DNA of 64,000 nucleotides from Pseudoscleropodium purum (taxonomy: Eukaryota > Streptophyta > Bryopsida > Hypnales > Brachytheciaceae), in the NCBI GenBank assembly GCA_963969395.1, contig OZ017798.1, positions 15,492,173-15,556,172 on the forward strand, given 5' to 3'. Of this stretch, positions 37,180-49,865 are shown piece by piece; position 1 is the first letter of the stretch, and each line of letters begins with the position of its first letter. The notes beneath the pieces are model-generated. The model searched no databases. It was not told the DNA's origin and was given only the letters and a program-made list of their open reading frames with translations. Position numbers and translations under genes: made by a program.

Positions 37180-37765
37180 GGTCCCATTGTAGCCTTGCCA
37201 CGTGTCAGCTAGCTTTTGATCAAATCTTTGAGTCACGGCTTGGTTCTATCTCATGGCCTCAAGCCTTGGGTCGCAGCTTCAAACCCTTCTCGCGGCCGTT
37301 GCTCTAGTTTATAGCCTCTGGTCCTTATATGGCCTACCACATATTGGATAGCTATTGGTTGGATCCTTGATCGTGGCCTCAAGGCTTCGGTTGCAGCTTC
37401 AGATCTTTCTTGTAGCCTCCGCTCTAGTTTACAACCTCTGGTCCCCGTGTGGCCTACCACATGTTGGTTGGCCATTGGTCGTACCCTTGGTTGTAGCTTC
37501 AAGCCTTGGATCACAACTCATGCCTTGGGTCGCGGCTTTGAGCCTTGGGTCATGGTTTTAGACCCTTCTCATGGCCTCGCTCAAGTTCTCAACCTCTAAT
37601 CCCCATATAGCCTTGCCACGTGTCAGTTGCCCGTTAGTCAGACCCTTGGGTTGCAACTCAAGCTTTGGATCATGGCTCAGCCCTAGGTTGTGGCTTCAGC
37701 CTATCTCATGGCCTTCGCTCTAGTTCACAACCTTTGGTTCCTTTAGAGGTTGACCACCTTCCAAT
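37180..37765. repeat. tandem minisatellite, about 120-150 bp unit
   Basis: About four to five diverged units. Each holds CTTGGGTCGCAGCTTCA-like wording, then CTCGCGGCC/CTCATGGCC, then GCTCTAGTTTACAACCTCTGG, then a TGGCCTACCACAT or GCCTTGCCACGTGTCAG phrase. The minus-strand open frame at 37251-37514 shows the same repetition as VVGHTGTRGCKLERR and VVGHIRTRGYKLEQR, which comes from the DNA repeat rather than a selected protein. Confidence 0.85.
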
Positions 37766-37885
37766 TTTTTGATGTTTTTTGTAAAACAATCTAATTTTTC
37801 TGGGGCCCTAGTCTTTTAAGAATTATGAATATAGAAGGGTAATTGGTCTTTCCCTTTATTATGTCATAGACTACCAAGCTTCCTA

Positions 37886-38095
37886 AGCCAAAGCTTCGCC
37901 GTGTTAATATAAACTTTGGAGATTTCTACTAATCCTTAATGCTCAAAACCAAAGCTTCACTGCGATAATGTAAACTTTGGAAATTTCTACTAATCTTCCC
38001 TACTTAAAGCCAAAGCTTCACCGTGATAATGGAAACTTTCGAAACTTCTACTAATCTTTCCCACTCAAAGCCAAAACTTCGCCAATAAGTGTGTC
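37886..38095. repeat. tandem repeat of about 62-68 bp, three-plus units
   Basis: Units of the form CCAAAGCTTCACCGTGATAA followed by an AAACTTTGGA-ATTTCTACTAATC phrase recur three times, with a partial fourth ending at an AAAACTTCGCC phrase. It follows the larger minisatellite by about 120 bp but shares no wording with it. Confidence 0.8.
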
Positions 38096-38496
38096 ACCAA
38101 CCAAATTAGCCACCATTACTATAAGTCAACTATCACACATAGCCAAGAATGTTAAACACAATTGTAAGCACTAGAGGTCCCCCTAAGCAACATCACCAAG
38201 ATATAGAGGGGGAATTCTCTAAGATTAGTACAATGATTTCAACTTACAAACAATATTAATATCAGAACTCCGAAATATACGAAGCAATTCTTGGAGGGAT
38301 CCCAATTTCCTTCAAGAGAGCTTGAAAATTAGCAATAAGGCTTAAAATGCCCAAAAAACAAGAGAATTTGGCAACTTGGCCTACAATGGTTGAAATCCAA
38401 CTAAATGGACCAAAATGGAAACAAGGCGGTTCAAATTGAACCTAAGGGGTGATTTGGAAGAAAAATGAGAACCTTTAAATACTTTTTCAAGGGCCT

Positions 38497-38511
38497 CCCC
38501 CCCCCCCCCCC
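38497..38511. repeat. 15-base poly-C run
   Basis: Fifteen consecutive C on the + strand in otherwise AT-rich DNA. Length may be unreliable, because such runs are prone to slippage and sequencing error. Confidence 0.9.
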
Positions 38512-38991
38512 AATTTCTACTTGGTAACCTTATCACATAAGATTTTCAACCTAATCTTTTCAATTTTAACTTTTACACTAAATCTAATTTCTAACTTTTG
38601 GAGAAATACTCCAAGTCATAAACGAATTGCGCCATTGGCTTCAGAATGCTATTTTTATTCTAAAAGACCTCCTATCCCTTTTCCAACCTCAAAAACCTAA
38701 AGAATCATAGTGGTGATTGGAAACTTAAAATATGTAAAAATTCAAGCTTTGGAATTTCACTGTCAATCAAAAGTTACTAGCCTAGGCTCCTAGGTAGATT
38801 TAAGGGAGTAAGAAAAGACCCTAAGTTTGTTTCATTCCAATGTCATGTACTCTCAATACGCTGGTCAACTCCACATTTGATCTTTAATTTTGCCGGTTTC
38901 AAAGGATCTTGCTAATTTTGACACCTCCTACTATTAGAATGTCTCAAAACTTGTCGAAGCGCTTTATCAATATAAAAATGCTATACTAATT

Positions 38992-39126
38992 TTTAGTGAG
39001 ATTTTATCGCACTCATGATAATTTCCACGATTTTACCATGCCAAAAAATCGAGATTTTTAGTGAAATTTTCAAATTTTTTAGTGAGCTTTTCGAAGCAAA
39101 ATTACTGTGAAAATCTCACTAAAAAC
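38992..39126. repeat. foldback element about 135 bp
   Basis: The ends TTTTTAGTGAGATTTT and AAAATCTCACTAAAAA are exact inverse copies, with partial pairing continuing inward. The interior repeats TTTTTAGTGA twice more in direct orientation. Likely a small MITE. Confidence 0.7.
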
Positions 39127-42100
39127 CAAAGCTTTGCTGTGAAAAAATTGAGATTTTTTGGAAAACCTCTTAAGGAATTCCTCAAGAAATGTGCAAGTTC
39201 ATCTTCATACTTTGTACATGTGGAAAAATGAATACAAATCCCGCTACCTTTTCTAACTTTTGGTGAACAGGGAATCTTCTATGAAAAAGGAAATCTTGGC
39301 AAAGCGATTGCACCGCTAGACTCTTGGTGTGACTCCCACTTCAATTCATTGTACTTATGTTGTAGATGCCCTTCAATGCTCCAGTTTGAGTTTTTCTACC
39401 TATAAGCTAATAATTGGGGTTTCTACTATTTCGTCGGTGAAATGGGAAAACTGAAACCTATCACAGAAAATCTATCGTAGGGTTCTCACAAAATTCCCTC
39501 GGACTAGTTTTAGCCAATTTGTATCTCATTGCATGAATAGGTATAGATAATCAGGCAATTTCTACTCAACACTTTTACTATATACAAAAAGTGGCTTTCT
39601 ATCCTATTTACATGTAGGTTCGGGTTGTAATTGTATAAAACTAAATGTAAAGTGACTAGAGGGCATATTGGTATGTGCAATACAGGTTTTGGTTCAACAT
39701 ATGTTTCCAACCTTTTAACACCTAAAATCATACTCAAAACCTATAGGAAATCAAAAAAATAAATATTGAGTCCCAAGTGACAAAATCGGGACTCACAGAA
39801 AGTCAACTGTTTTTACCGGTGGTTAGAAATTCATAGAAATTATATAGGTAGTAGTAAAATTCCACTAAAAATTAGGGTAGTGTGTTTTAGCCAAAATAAA
39901 AGTCTGACCAAATTTCAAGACATTCTGACACCGACAAGGGCATAATTGGCGAAAACATCAGATTTTAACAATTTTCAAAAACATTTAATTGGTTAACCAA
40001 CGCACCAAGCGCGTATGGTGTCCAAATGAAGCAAAATTGAACTCTTTTTTTGCTATCTTATACCTTTTACACAACCTTGGCTAGTCAAAACTTTGAGAAA
40101 AGGCAAACTCTAATATTTGAATTTTCTACTTTTTCACTGGCTTGTGATTCATTGGCTTTTGCTTGCAAAATAGTTTGGAAAGTAGAGGTAGGGGGTTCAT
40201 TAGGTTAATTTGGGCCTTTTGAAGACAATAGCACAATTTGTTTGGCATTTAGAGCATTTATCTAAAAGTTAGAATGATCACAATAGTAGTATAGAATTTA
40301 AAGTGAAGTTAATTTGGATTTACGTAGGAGTAGATGTAGGTAATTAGAGAGGGATTATAGGGGCCTTAGAAAGTATTAAAAACCCTCACATCCTCTCTCT
40401 TTTCATCCCTTTTTATTTTTGTATTTGGCCACATGTAGCCACGTTGTTGGAACTTTTGGCATTTGCCAAAAATCTCTTGCTTTTTCATGCATTTTGAGCA
40501 TTTGTTCATGGTTTTAAAGGATTCTTGTATGTTTTTTTGCTTATTTCAAAGGATGTTGGGGTCTCTTTGAGTATTGCTAATCTTGTTCAAGCTTTTGAGT
40601 GGTTTAGTCCTTTGAATTGTTAGTCACTGCGTCAAGTCTACTAACCAATTCTACTTGGGATTTCTTTGGAGAGAAATTTCACAACTTTGTTGTTGCAAAT
40701 CTCCTCTTGGAGTCTTATGTTGGAATTTATGGTTTGTCGTGAGTCATCAAGTCATTTAAGAGGTGATGTTTGTTGCAATCCTCCAAAATCCTGCAAATTG
40801 TGTTGTTGATTTTTTTTTGTTACTTCCTAACCAGAAACCACAAGTTTCCACTAACCCTTGTGTTTTGTTCAAGAAAGTGGTGCTAAGCCACTAAATGGCG
40901 GAGCTATCGCCCTAAAAAAAATTTCCAAAGTATTGTTGTTTCTTTTCGTATTAGTTTTAAGCCTAGGAAACCCTGTATAGCCAAGCTATCCACTTAGCAT
41001 TAAAGTTTAGTATTAGCATTTTGGGAGTAAGCCCCTGGACAACAAAGCTTTACCCTTAGTTAGAATTTCCACGTTTGATTTCATAAAAAAAAGGTCCCTA
41101 AAGGAGACCCAAAGGTTTGGTTTTAATTCCAAAAAATTAGAATTTAATTTGGTGAAGCAATGGCCAATTAGTGTGATATCAAATTCAGCTCAAGGCCCAA
41201 TCAAGGTCCAAGCTCATTCAATTTAGCTTAGCCAAAAGGTCCAACACTCTCAAGTCAACTTAGTGCCCAAGCCAAGGGTCCAACTCATGAATCTAGGCTC
41301 AGCAAGGGTCAACCCTTTCAAGTTCACTCCAACTGGGGATCTGTGAGTTCCCAATTTGTCACTTGGAACTCAAAGATTTTCTTTTGTTTTAAATTGCAAT
41401 TTAAATTAGATAAAAGTGTACAAAAAGCTAGAAAAAGAGTGTAGAACTGAAATAGGGTTGTAATAGGCCCATTATAGTATTTGGTCTAGATTTGGTTGTA
41501 TACATAGAACTCCTCCAAAACCAACCTAGAAATAGAGAGGAAAATTCACAAGATAGTGGGGTTTGTAGGTTTTAGTCACACAGGTGGGTGTAGGTCTAGT
41601 TCATTACAAAAGGAATTGCCACATTTCTAAATTCTTACATTACACCCTAAAAGAAATCTGAGTTTGCCAAATTCTTCAAGGCATCCTGAACTCAGTTCAC
41701 CAACTTACTTTTTGTCAAAATTTTAAGTTCACCTAAAATGTGTTTGCTTAAACATTTTGTTTGCCAAAGTAAATGAAGTGCCTAATATGAAATCGTCAAA
41801 TACTTCTTCAATGAATTCTCAAGATTGCCAATTTAAAACTCCCAAAAAATAGAAGACGTTGCCACATAAATGTCGACCAAAAATTCAATATCGCCTTTTT
41901 ATCCATTCCCCAAACTAAAAAAAAAACTAAAAAAAAACTAAAAAACACTAGAACTCACCTCAAGCTTGCATTCCAAATTTTGGAATCATACACAATTCAC
42001 ATCATTCTCCAAAGCACATGTCACATTTGGTTTTCCCATCTCAAGTGTTTCTCCAAACTCCATCATCAAGGTTGTGGGAGTAGAACATGCTTCAAAGTTG

Positions 42101-44249
42101 CAAATTGAAGAATTAGGGAGAAGAAGTGAGGCTAAGAGAAGCTTAACCATTCACTAGGAATAATTGGACAATTGCTAAAGGTTGACTTTAGAATGTAGGA
42201 TAGAAAGAAAAGACAAAAAAATGGAATATTGAACTTTAAGGATATTCTAGAATTTAGTTATTAGTTGAAAGAAGTTAGATAAATTTGTCTGAAACCTTGG
42301 GTGGATTCCTAAGCCAAATTAGTATGGCATTTAAAGATTAGATTTGGTAGGATTTTGTTCCATGAAAATATCTACAAAAGAAAAGGAAAACATTGGAAAG
42401 AAAAGGAAAATTACATTAGAAGATTTTCTAAGGTCTGGGAAGGCCGTTTCAAGCAACTACCCTACAGTTCCCCTTGCAGTGAAACAAATGCCACGTTGTC
42501 AAAAAAAAATAATTTGAAAAAAATAATTCTTAAAATGAAAAACAAAGTTGAAATTTTTTTTTGGAAAACGATGTGGCAGCCACACTACCATATCAAACAA
42601 TAGGTTTGGGCTAGTTTGTAGGATTAGAGAACGGCTGGGAACTTGCAGCCCTCCCAAAACCCCCAAAACCGTCTAATGGTTGATGGATAGAGTCCTAGGA
42701 CATACTCCAATCGTCATAAGGACATATAATACAACGTTCATCATAATACTAAAAAAGATGACATGGAGATCGATGGAGCATATGATGACAAGCAAATCAT
42801 TATCAACATGGATGACATCACAATGCCTACAGAATGTGAGGTCAAGAACTGAACTTTTACCACAATTCTTGCATTTTCACCAAACACATTAGAATAGAGT
42901 TTAACTTTTGAATTCAAATTTCAGATTAGAATAATCTATAGTAAGTTGGAAAATCAACTAGTAGTTTTTTAAGTAATTTGAAATTTACCATCATACTTTA
43001 GTGGAATTTACCACAATAGTTAAAGAAAGTTATCAAAGTTTACCCTTGGATGAAAAATAGTCAAAAATGGATGAAAGGTAAGAGAATCATTTTGAAGAAT
43101 CTTTAGGGAATATTTTGGGATATTGGAATCTAGAATCAAGATAGGAATATAAAAATAAAAATAAAAATAATTTTAAAATTCCACGGTACAAAAGAATTAC
43201 GGAAAATTTTGATGAACTAGCCAAAGGTCAAAATCCATTTGTGAATAAAATTTACTAAGAAGGTCATGGGTAAGAAGTTTTACCTTTTATAAAATAGTAG
43301 AAGTAGAACCTAAGAAGATAAAAATCAATTAACTCTAGAAGCAAAACAACAGTCCAAAGTTATCTAAGTAGTAAGAATGATTAAGAATTTATCAATTAGG
43401 TCAAAAGATAGCAAAGGATAATTTAAAGGTGGAATCTTGTAAAGAATATCTTCAAGGTTCCAAAACCAATTTAACCACAAAAGTTGGATGAGTAGTAACC
43501 AAATTAGAGTTGAATGAAGTTTTCAATAAAAGTAGGGACAATTTGGATGAAAGTCAACTAGAGTTGGCTAAACCAAGTCAAATTCATAATTTAGATAGAA
43601 GTTTTAAAATAGAAAATAATCCAAAAATTTGCATTCAATTTTGATAGTTAGAATCTTAGAAATAAATGAATGAAGTTTTAGAAGTTAGTTCTAGTATCAA
43701 ACTTCATCTACGAATATCTCCTAGTCATAATGAGAATTCTTTATCATTATGGAAAGAGAAAATTCAGCCCTACAACTCAAGCTATTTACTCTTTCCATTC
43801 GACTAACCCCCATTGGCTCTCAGTTTGGTTGTTGTAGCCAAAACCGTCCTCTTTTACTAATTCTTTGAATTTGGTTAGCAATTACTTGAGGGAAGTGTAG
43901 GTAGAACAAAACAACAAAAGATCCATTGCTTGGAAGGCATAACTGGATTACAAGTTGTTAAACATCCATTAGGATTTTACTATGATACAGCAATTAGAAC
44001 CTAGTTGTATATGATGTATTCCAAAAGTGGGAGTAAAGAACCTACACCACCTATGAAAGTGCAAAGTTGATGGAGATATGGAAAGAGGAAGGGTTGGAAA
44101 CTACTTTGTTGGTGGAGCCATAAAGGACAATTGAACCCACAAAAAGCAATTTGATAAGACAGTTTCTCCTTGAAAGGGTGGAAATGCTTTTACACTAAGG
44201 TGGAAGGTCCATAAAGTACTTGGGCTCTAAGAGCATCCTCAAATGCAAA
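39127..44249. other. gene-free AT-rich stretch
   Basis: About 5 kb with no recognised gene. 40380-40450 has a GGCCTT-rich phrase followed by CTCTCTCTTTTCATCCC that could be a transcription start of an old element. 41200-41350 carries GTCCAAGC/GGTCCAAC phrases repeated several times. The short open frames at 41966-42157, 42355-42603 and 42680-42892 are Lys/Asn-rich and unrecognised. Confidence 0.5.
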
Positions 44250-44520
44250 GGTACATTTTGTTGTCTCATTGCTTCTACAATTTAAAAATATTGTAGTGTA
44301 ACTTTCAAGAAGTAGATGTTTATAGTGACCACTACATTTTAACTTCAAAAATTCATAACTAATTCCATAGAAATCTCAAAAAAATATGAAACAACTTAGA
44401 TTGGATGCCAATTCCATTTGTATTTCAAGGATTATTTACTCAAAAATATTTCAAGAAGTTTAACTATCCTAAATTAATTTTTAGCTCTTTAAAGGATACG
44501 TTATAGACCTCCTACCTTAC
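44250..44520 (+). repeat. dispersed repeat B, copy 3
   Basis: Third copy of the repeat at 4190 and 8315: AAAGGTACATTTTG start, CATAACTAATTCCATAG, AAAAAAATATGAAACAACTT, TGCCAATTCCATTTGTATTT, then TTTCAAGAAGTTTAACT. Confidence 0.6.
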
Positions 44521-44589
44521 TTGTCTATTTCCATGGAATGTGAAAAGGATAAATTGACCAGCCCATTTCTTGAGGTGTTAGATTAACTT

Positions 44590-45960
44590 AACCCTTCTAA
44601 TCCAAATGCCTTTTTTTTCATCAAAAAACACTCAAAAATTGCCATTTCTATTGCATTGAGGTAAGCAAACAAGAAAAATGAAAAATTTGGATATTGAATG
44701 ATAGGACCATATACTAAACTTGTGTAAAAACATGTAGTAAATTTTTTGTGAAGTTTGCCCATATAAATTTGAAGATAAGCATTTGAAGTGAAGAGATTCT
44801 ATTTGGAGGGACATTGCAACACTAGTTTATAAGAATTTGAATCCTCTAAATCCTTGAGCACCCCATAGTCCCAAATCTAACCTCTCAAAATTTAATTTGG
44901 AGAAAATTGACCTCAAATCTTGGTGGTGCTACCCAGAAAGAAGTGAAGGGGTGAAGGTACAGTAGAATGATGCCTGAAAGTGGTTTTGGTGAAATCATTG
45001 CCAAACATTCAAGTGGGGGACTAGAGAAAAAATGCAAAGTACAATAAAATGTGGTTTTCAAAATACAACCCCCCCTCAAATGCTAATTTTGACCATTTTC
45101 AATTCCCTTTTCTTACCACTATAATCTTATAATTTAAACAGTCAACCCTTGCCAAATTCTCATTGCACCTCCGGACCCCACTCCTATGTAAAATTCAAAA
45201 ATGAAACATTCGAGATCCTAATTTTATAGTCACTGTGCCAATTTCTTTAGACAATGATCTAAAATTAGAAAAGTTCAAGAAACATGGCCTAGGCACTCAT
45301 GGTTAATTTCAGTTTTTTGCATTGTAGGTTTGATTTAAAAAAAATTATAGCAAAAAAATTGAGTAGAGAGTCTAGGAAAAAATTAAAAAAACAACAAATT
45401 GATTTTCATCCTTTAAGAAATTATTAAGTAGAAGTTAGTTAAAGATGGGGTTAAAATATGCAAATCTTAATGTTGAGATTGTTCTAGCAAACAAACAATA
45501 TCCTAGAGATCTTTTTTTTGAAAAATAATGAGGATTTAGTTAAAGAAAACAAAGTCAATACATTAATTTTTCAGAAAGATGCTCTAAATGCCCACAAAAC
45601 AAAATGTTCAAAACTTTCTCTTCACCTATCTAGATGGAATGAGTCAAAATATTTTCAAATAGAAAAAATATATTCTATAATAAAAAAAAATTTAATGTTT
45701 TAAGTTCTTATTTTTTTGCATTGCCCGAGTTCAACTATTTTTAGTTTTTCAAATATATTTCTTTTGTTTGAGCACATATTGAAATAAAATTTACATTCTT
45801 AGAAAGCTAATCTATTTTTCTATCTTGAAGAAAGTTTTCAAAAAATCAAGCCAAAATTAAGATCATACAAGTCTACCCCACAATGTCATTAAAATATAGT
45901 GGGACTAATTTTTAATCCCTAATAGCCTAAGGGTAATGTACTTTCAAAAAGGGACAAAAT
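44590..45960 (+). repeat. dispersed repeat D, copy 2
   Basis: Counterpart of 1500-2580. A GAGATTGTTCTAGCAAACAA phrase near 45475 and TGGAATGAGTCAAAATATTT near 45634 anchor the match. Its first 230 bases also resemble the left part of the 926 bp TIR element, again suggesting a shared origin. No coding content. Confidence 0.5.
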
Positions 45961-46289
45961 TACCAAGAACTTGAGCAAAAAATTTTTCATTTTTTCTTGA
46001 GATCTAATCAAATTTAAGCATAGAATATTGAATTCAACATTGAGAGTAAGCACCCAAAAAAACTTAGATTATTTGACCACACAATTTAGAAGATATTTAA
46101 GTTTGAAGTTTTATTTCAGTCAATGGAATACAAGTTTTACAAGGCAACACACTTTGAAGGAGCATCTTTTTGTGAGAATATTTTGAAATGATGCTTTTTT
46201 GTACTACCCAAAAAGAAGTGAGGGAGTGAATATACAATAGAATGATGAAAGTTAGGAATAGTGAAATTGTTTCTCACAATCTACACATG

Positions 46290-46600
46290 TTGGTAGATTT
46301 TGAATATCTTATTTTTTATGGATCTTTTGGCCTTGAAATTTTTCACATGTGATCAATATATGTGGTCTTATGCCAAAAAATTCATGGCAAAACAAATAAA
46401 TTTCAAGCTTTAGGAGGTTGTCAAAGTTGACAACATAGGAAAAAATTTCACAACTACACATGTTGGTAGATTTTGAATATCTTTTTTTTGGTGAATTTTT
46501 TGGCCTTGAAATTTTTAATTGAGTTATTAACATAAAGGTGATGTTGTGACAAAAAAATTCATGGTAAAATACTAATTTTCTAGCTTTTAGGAGTCTGTCA
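46290..46600. repeat. imperfect direct duplication, about 130-150 bp unit
   Basis: CACATGTTGGTAGATTTTGAATATCTT occurs near 46285 and again near 46456, each time followed by TTTTTGGCCTTGAAATTTTT, a TTCATGG-AAAA phrase and GGAGGTTGTCAAAGTTGA / GGAGTCTGTCAAAGTTGA. The open frame across it repeats accordingly and is not taken as a gene. Confidence 0.75.
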
Positions 46601-46882
46601 AAGTTGATAGTACAAAAATTTCTTTCATTGCAAATTCAAAAATTTCATTTTGATTGGTACCCCACCGACACAACATTGAAGAGGGTCCCATAGTGTATAT
46701 TGGATTTAGATTATTTGTTAGCCACATTGCAAAGGGTGTGAAACAGTAAAACTTGATTGTGAGAGATATTGCCTATAAAATGCTTTTTCATAGGAAAAGT
46801 TAGTTGAAGGTATTGCTTTTAATCCTTATATTACACTATAAGAACCTCGTGTTTTATGTAAAGGATTGTAGGTGATATTCAG

Positions 46883-46980
46883 TGTAATAACCCATGCTTT
46901 TACGTCAACAATAACGTCCACCATAACATCTTGGCGTTATGGTGGACATTATTGTTATTATAAAAATATAGGTTGTCACA
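46883..46980. repeat. 98 bp near-perfect hairpin (foldback element or small-RNA precursor)
   Basis: The core arms AACAATAACGTCCACCATAA and TTATGGTGGACATTATTGTT pair with only one mismatch (a G:T-type position) around an eight-base loop. Pairing continues outward with some mismatches to terminal TGTAATAACC and GGTTGTCACA. It could be a tiny MITE or a transcribed hairpin. The sequence alone cannot decide, and no promoter was seen. Confidence 0.75.
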
Positions 46981-47644
46981 TTAGATGTCACCGAAAATTT
47001 GTCACTTAAAATATGAGTTTCTTATAGGTTTAGAAAACAATGTATTCTAAAACATTATAGAAGTTTGAAGTATTATTATCATGGGAATGAGTACAAATAA
47101 TAAATTTTGTGAATGAAAATTAATAAGAATATAAAATAATACTATAGAAGATTATGAAAAGAAAAAAATGTGGTAGATTTGATAGTTATAAACACAACAA
47201 TGAATAGTAAATTTTGAATCAAATTACATGCCAAAATCTACTACAAATTTAAATTTATTTCTAAATAAAAATCTACCACTAAATTGAAAATAAAATCTAG
47301 TTTAAATTTATCCTCTAAATTTCTTGAAGTAGAAAGACCAACTAATTTCAAGATTGTAAAGTTTAAACTTCAAGAATTGATATTTATGCATCTTATCAAG
47401 GGTGCAATTCAATATTTTGATTTAATAAATGAAATTCACAACTATCCTACAACTAAAGCAAGTTTAGTAAAATACGAGAGAATTGAATTTAGAATCTATG
47501 AAAAAATTAGGTAAGAAATTGTTGTTGTTTTACAAAAAGAACTAAATTTTACATCTATCTTTTACACTAACATGAAAGTAAACAAATTGAACCAATACCC
47601 ATACCAAATGAGGATGATTCTAATTAATCATTAAATAGAAAAAT

Positions 47645-48826
47645 AGAGTTTTTTTTGGCAACATAGCAATTTTGGACAGCTTACTATGAATGGAATTTTT
47701 TTTCTTTTCCATTGAAATTCTCACACATGTTCCTAAGGAATAGCTTTAATGCTCAATAATTTTTATAACTTTTGACTACTTGGTTAAAAAGTTATTGCAT
47801 AATATGTGATTTCATTGCTCAATGGGTTTTTTAGGTATCTCAAAAAAATTCTTTAAAAATCATTTTTCTTAAAAATAAAAAATTGAAATTACTTCTCAAG
47901 ATTTTTATATATGTGGGAAGCTTTGAATCTTCCTAGTTTGAATAATGAGATGAAAGTTATGAGGAATTTTAGTTTGTAGGTAGTTATGGTTTTTAAAGAC
48001 TCCATACCTACCCACAAACCAAAACTCCTAATAACTTTCATCTCATTACCCCCTAAAGGTTTTTGGCTATGTTTTCACCAAAAACGCTTCAAAACTACCA
48101 TTTCTAATACAAGTACCAAATTTTAGAAAAAAAACTACATTTTTGGACACATATAACTATAGAATCTTATTGTAAATTGGTTTAAAAAGATGTGGAAAAA
48201 ATTTCAAAATTTTTCACCATGTAGATGGCAAAATTGATTTTTCTAGCCCTACAAAAACCATGGAGCTGTACTTCATAAGGTCATACTTGCATGAAAAAAT
48301 GGCTAAAATGGTGGTAACCCTTTGGACACATTTTTCAAGCCAAATTGGCTACATGCTTGAAAAAATTTAAATCATTTGGAATTGCACAATATATAGGAAA
48401 AAAATAGTAAGTAGAAAGAAGTAGAGAATGATTCAAAATACTAAATTTTTATTATAAAATTGACAAATGCCAATCTCAATGGTTGTAATTTAGTAATAAG
48501 AAATCTACATCATATGCTTTTAATTTTTTTCAAAAATTTCAAAAATTGAGTTAAATAAAAGACTCCAAAGTCTATTTTTGAGTAGGGAATCTATAATTGC
48601 ACACAAACTAGAACACCTCATAACTTTCATCTTACAAATTAAAATAAAATGATTCAAAGCTTTCCACATACATATAAATCTAAAAAACCAATTTCAGATT
48701 TTTATTTTTTTTAAAAGTCATATTGTAAGAAATTTTTTGGCTTGCCCACCAAGCATTGAAAATTACATATCATGCAATAACTTTTGAACTATGTAATCAA
48801 AAGTTATGAAAATTGTTGGGCCTTAA
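47645..48826. mobile_element. two truncated TIR elements head to head
   Basis: A plus-strand copy of the 926 bp family starts at 48048 (ACCCCCTAAAGG) and fades at about 48826, lacking its right end. To its left, 47645-48045 includes the right half of the same element in inverted orientation, starting from TTGGCAACATAG, the inverse of the CTATGTTGCCAA phrase found in the copy at 2907. Their meeting zone forms an inverted repeat: AATGAGATGAAAGTTATGAG near 47943 against CTAATAACTTTCATCTCATT near 48028. Confidence 0.6.
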
Positions 48827-49865
48827 TTGTGTGACGCTGCTGTGGACACTAAGTGTCTAATGGATGACAAAGAATTTTCCTTTGTAGGATAGAAGTGCAA
48901 CAATTCATCCTTAGAGTTTTGTTGTAAAAAGGGAATATGTTTTACAATAGTTTGACTTCTAATGAATACTTTTCAATTTTTTTAAGTGCTTGATTCATGT
49001 AGTATTAGAAAATGATGAATTTCTTTGGTGACTAGCCCGTCCTTACGGGGTTAAAGCTACTCATGGGCATATGTTGTGTGAAATTTTCAACAGAAGGGAA
49101 TAAAGATTCTATTCATGGTGAGCTACCAAAAATCGCTAGGTTATCAATAAACCATTGTTTGAGTATTTAAGGATTAATAATTTGTAAAGAAAAAAATTGG
49201 TAGTCAAAAGACGGAGGATTCTAGATTCTCTTCGAATGCATTTTACAAGCATTGTAGTTAAAACTGTAAATATTCCAATCTTGGCTCCATCTCTTGCCAT
49301 TGCAGCTTTGCGGTGGGATACTATCCTTACAATGATGTTCGTGGATGACAAACGACTCACCCACGAATACATCATTGATCGATGAATGAAAGTCTATGCC
49401 TGAGAAATGAAATGAGGCTGCAGTGCTAGTATGTCTTGTCCTGGAAGGGTAGAGACATTAAAAAACCATTGACTCCGAACAGTAAAAGTGACAACTCAGG
49501 GGCATCTTTACCAGAAGCCTGTTATCCAAGGAAAATAAAAACAAAATTTCTGAAAGCAAACCTTACTTGACTTGGAAACCAAAGCCCGTTTTTGATCTTA
49601 AATTCGCACTGGCCTGTCTCCTCAGTCTCTAGTTTGAGTCGCAAGAATGGATTGGATTTCAAAATCAATTGATGGGTACGTTACATTCAAATGTAAAGAG
49701 TCTATGGTCCAATTGCAGAGAATTCAGCTGTGATTCTAGTGAGTACACTGAAGTAGATTTGTGCATTCTGTGGAGAACTTGTCAGATTCTCTGCCTGAGT
49801 ATGTGTGTTGCAGCAAATTCAAGGGATTTTGCTAGCAATCTAGCCCACGTACGGGAAGTCCGGCC
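48827..49865. other. 5' flank of the P450 locus
   Basis: From AT-rich repeat DNA the sequence becomes more mixed after about 49050. An open frame on each strand crosses 49136-49385, and neither is recognised. No TATA box could be fixed with confidence. The in-frame TAG at 49833 just before the P450 ATG supports that start. Confidence 0.4.

Noticed and set aside
37251..37561. Repeated peptide frames on both strands as a repeat protein
   Set aside because: The repetition follows the minisatellite DNA period and both strands are open, so it is compositional.
46309..46533. Minus-strand frame with repeated LITQLKISRPKNSPKK / LITCEKFQGQKIHKK wording
   Set aside because: It reflects a direct DNA duplication in non-coding AT-rich sequence.
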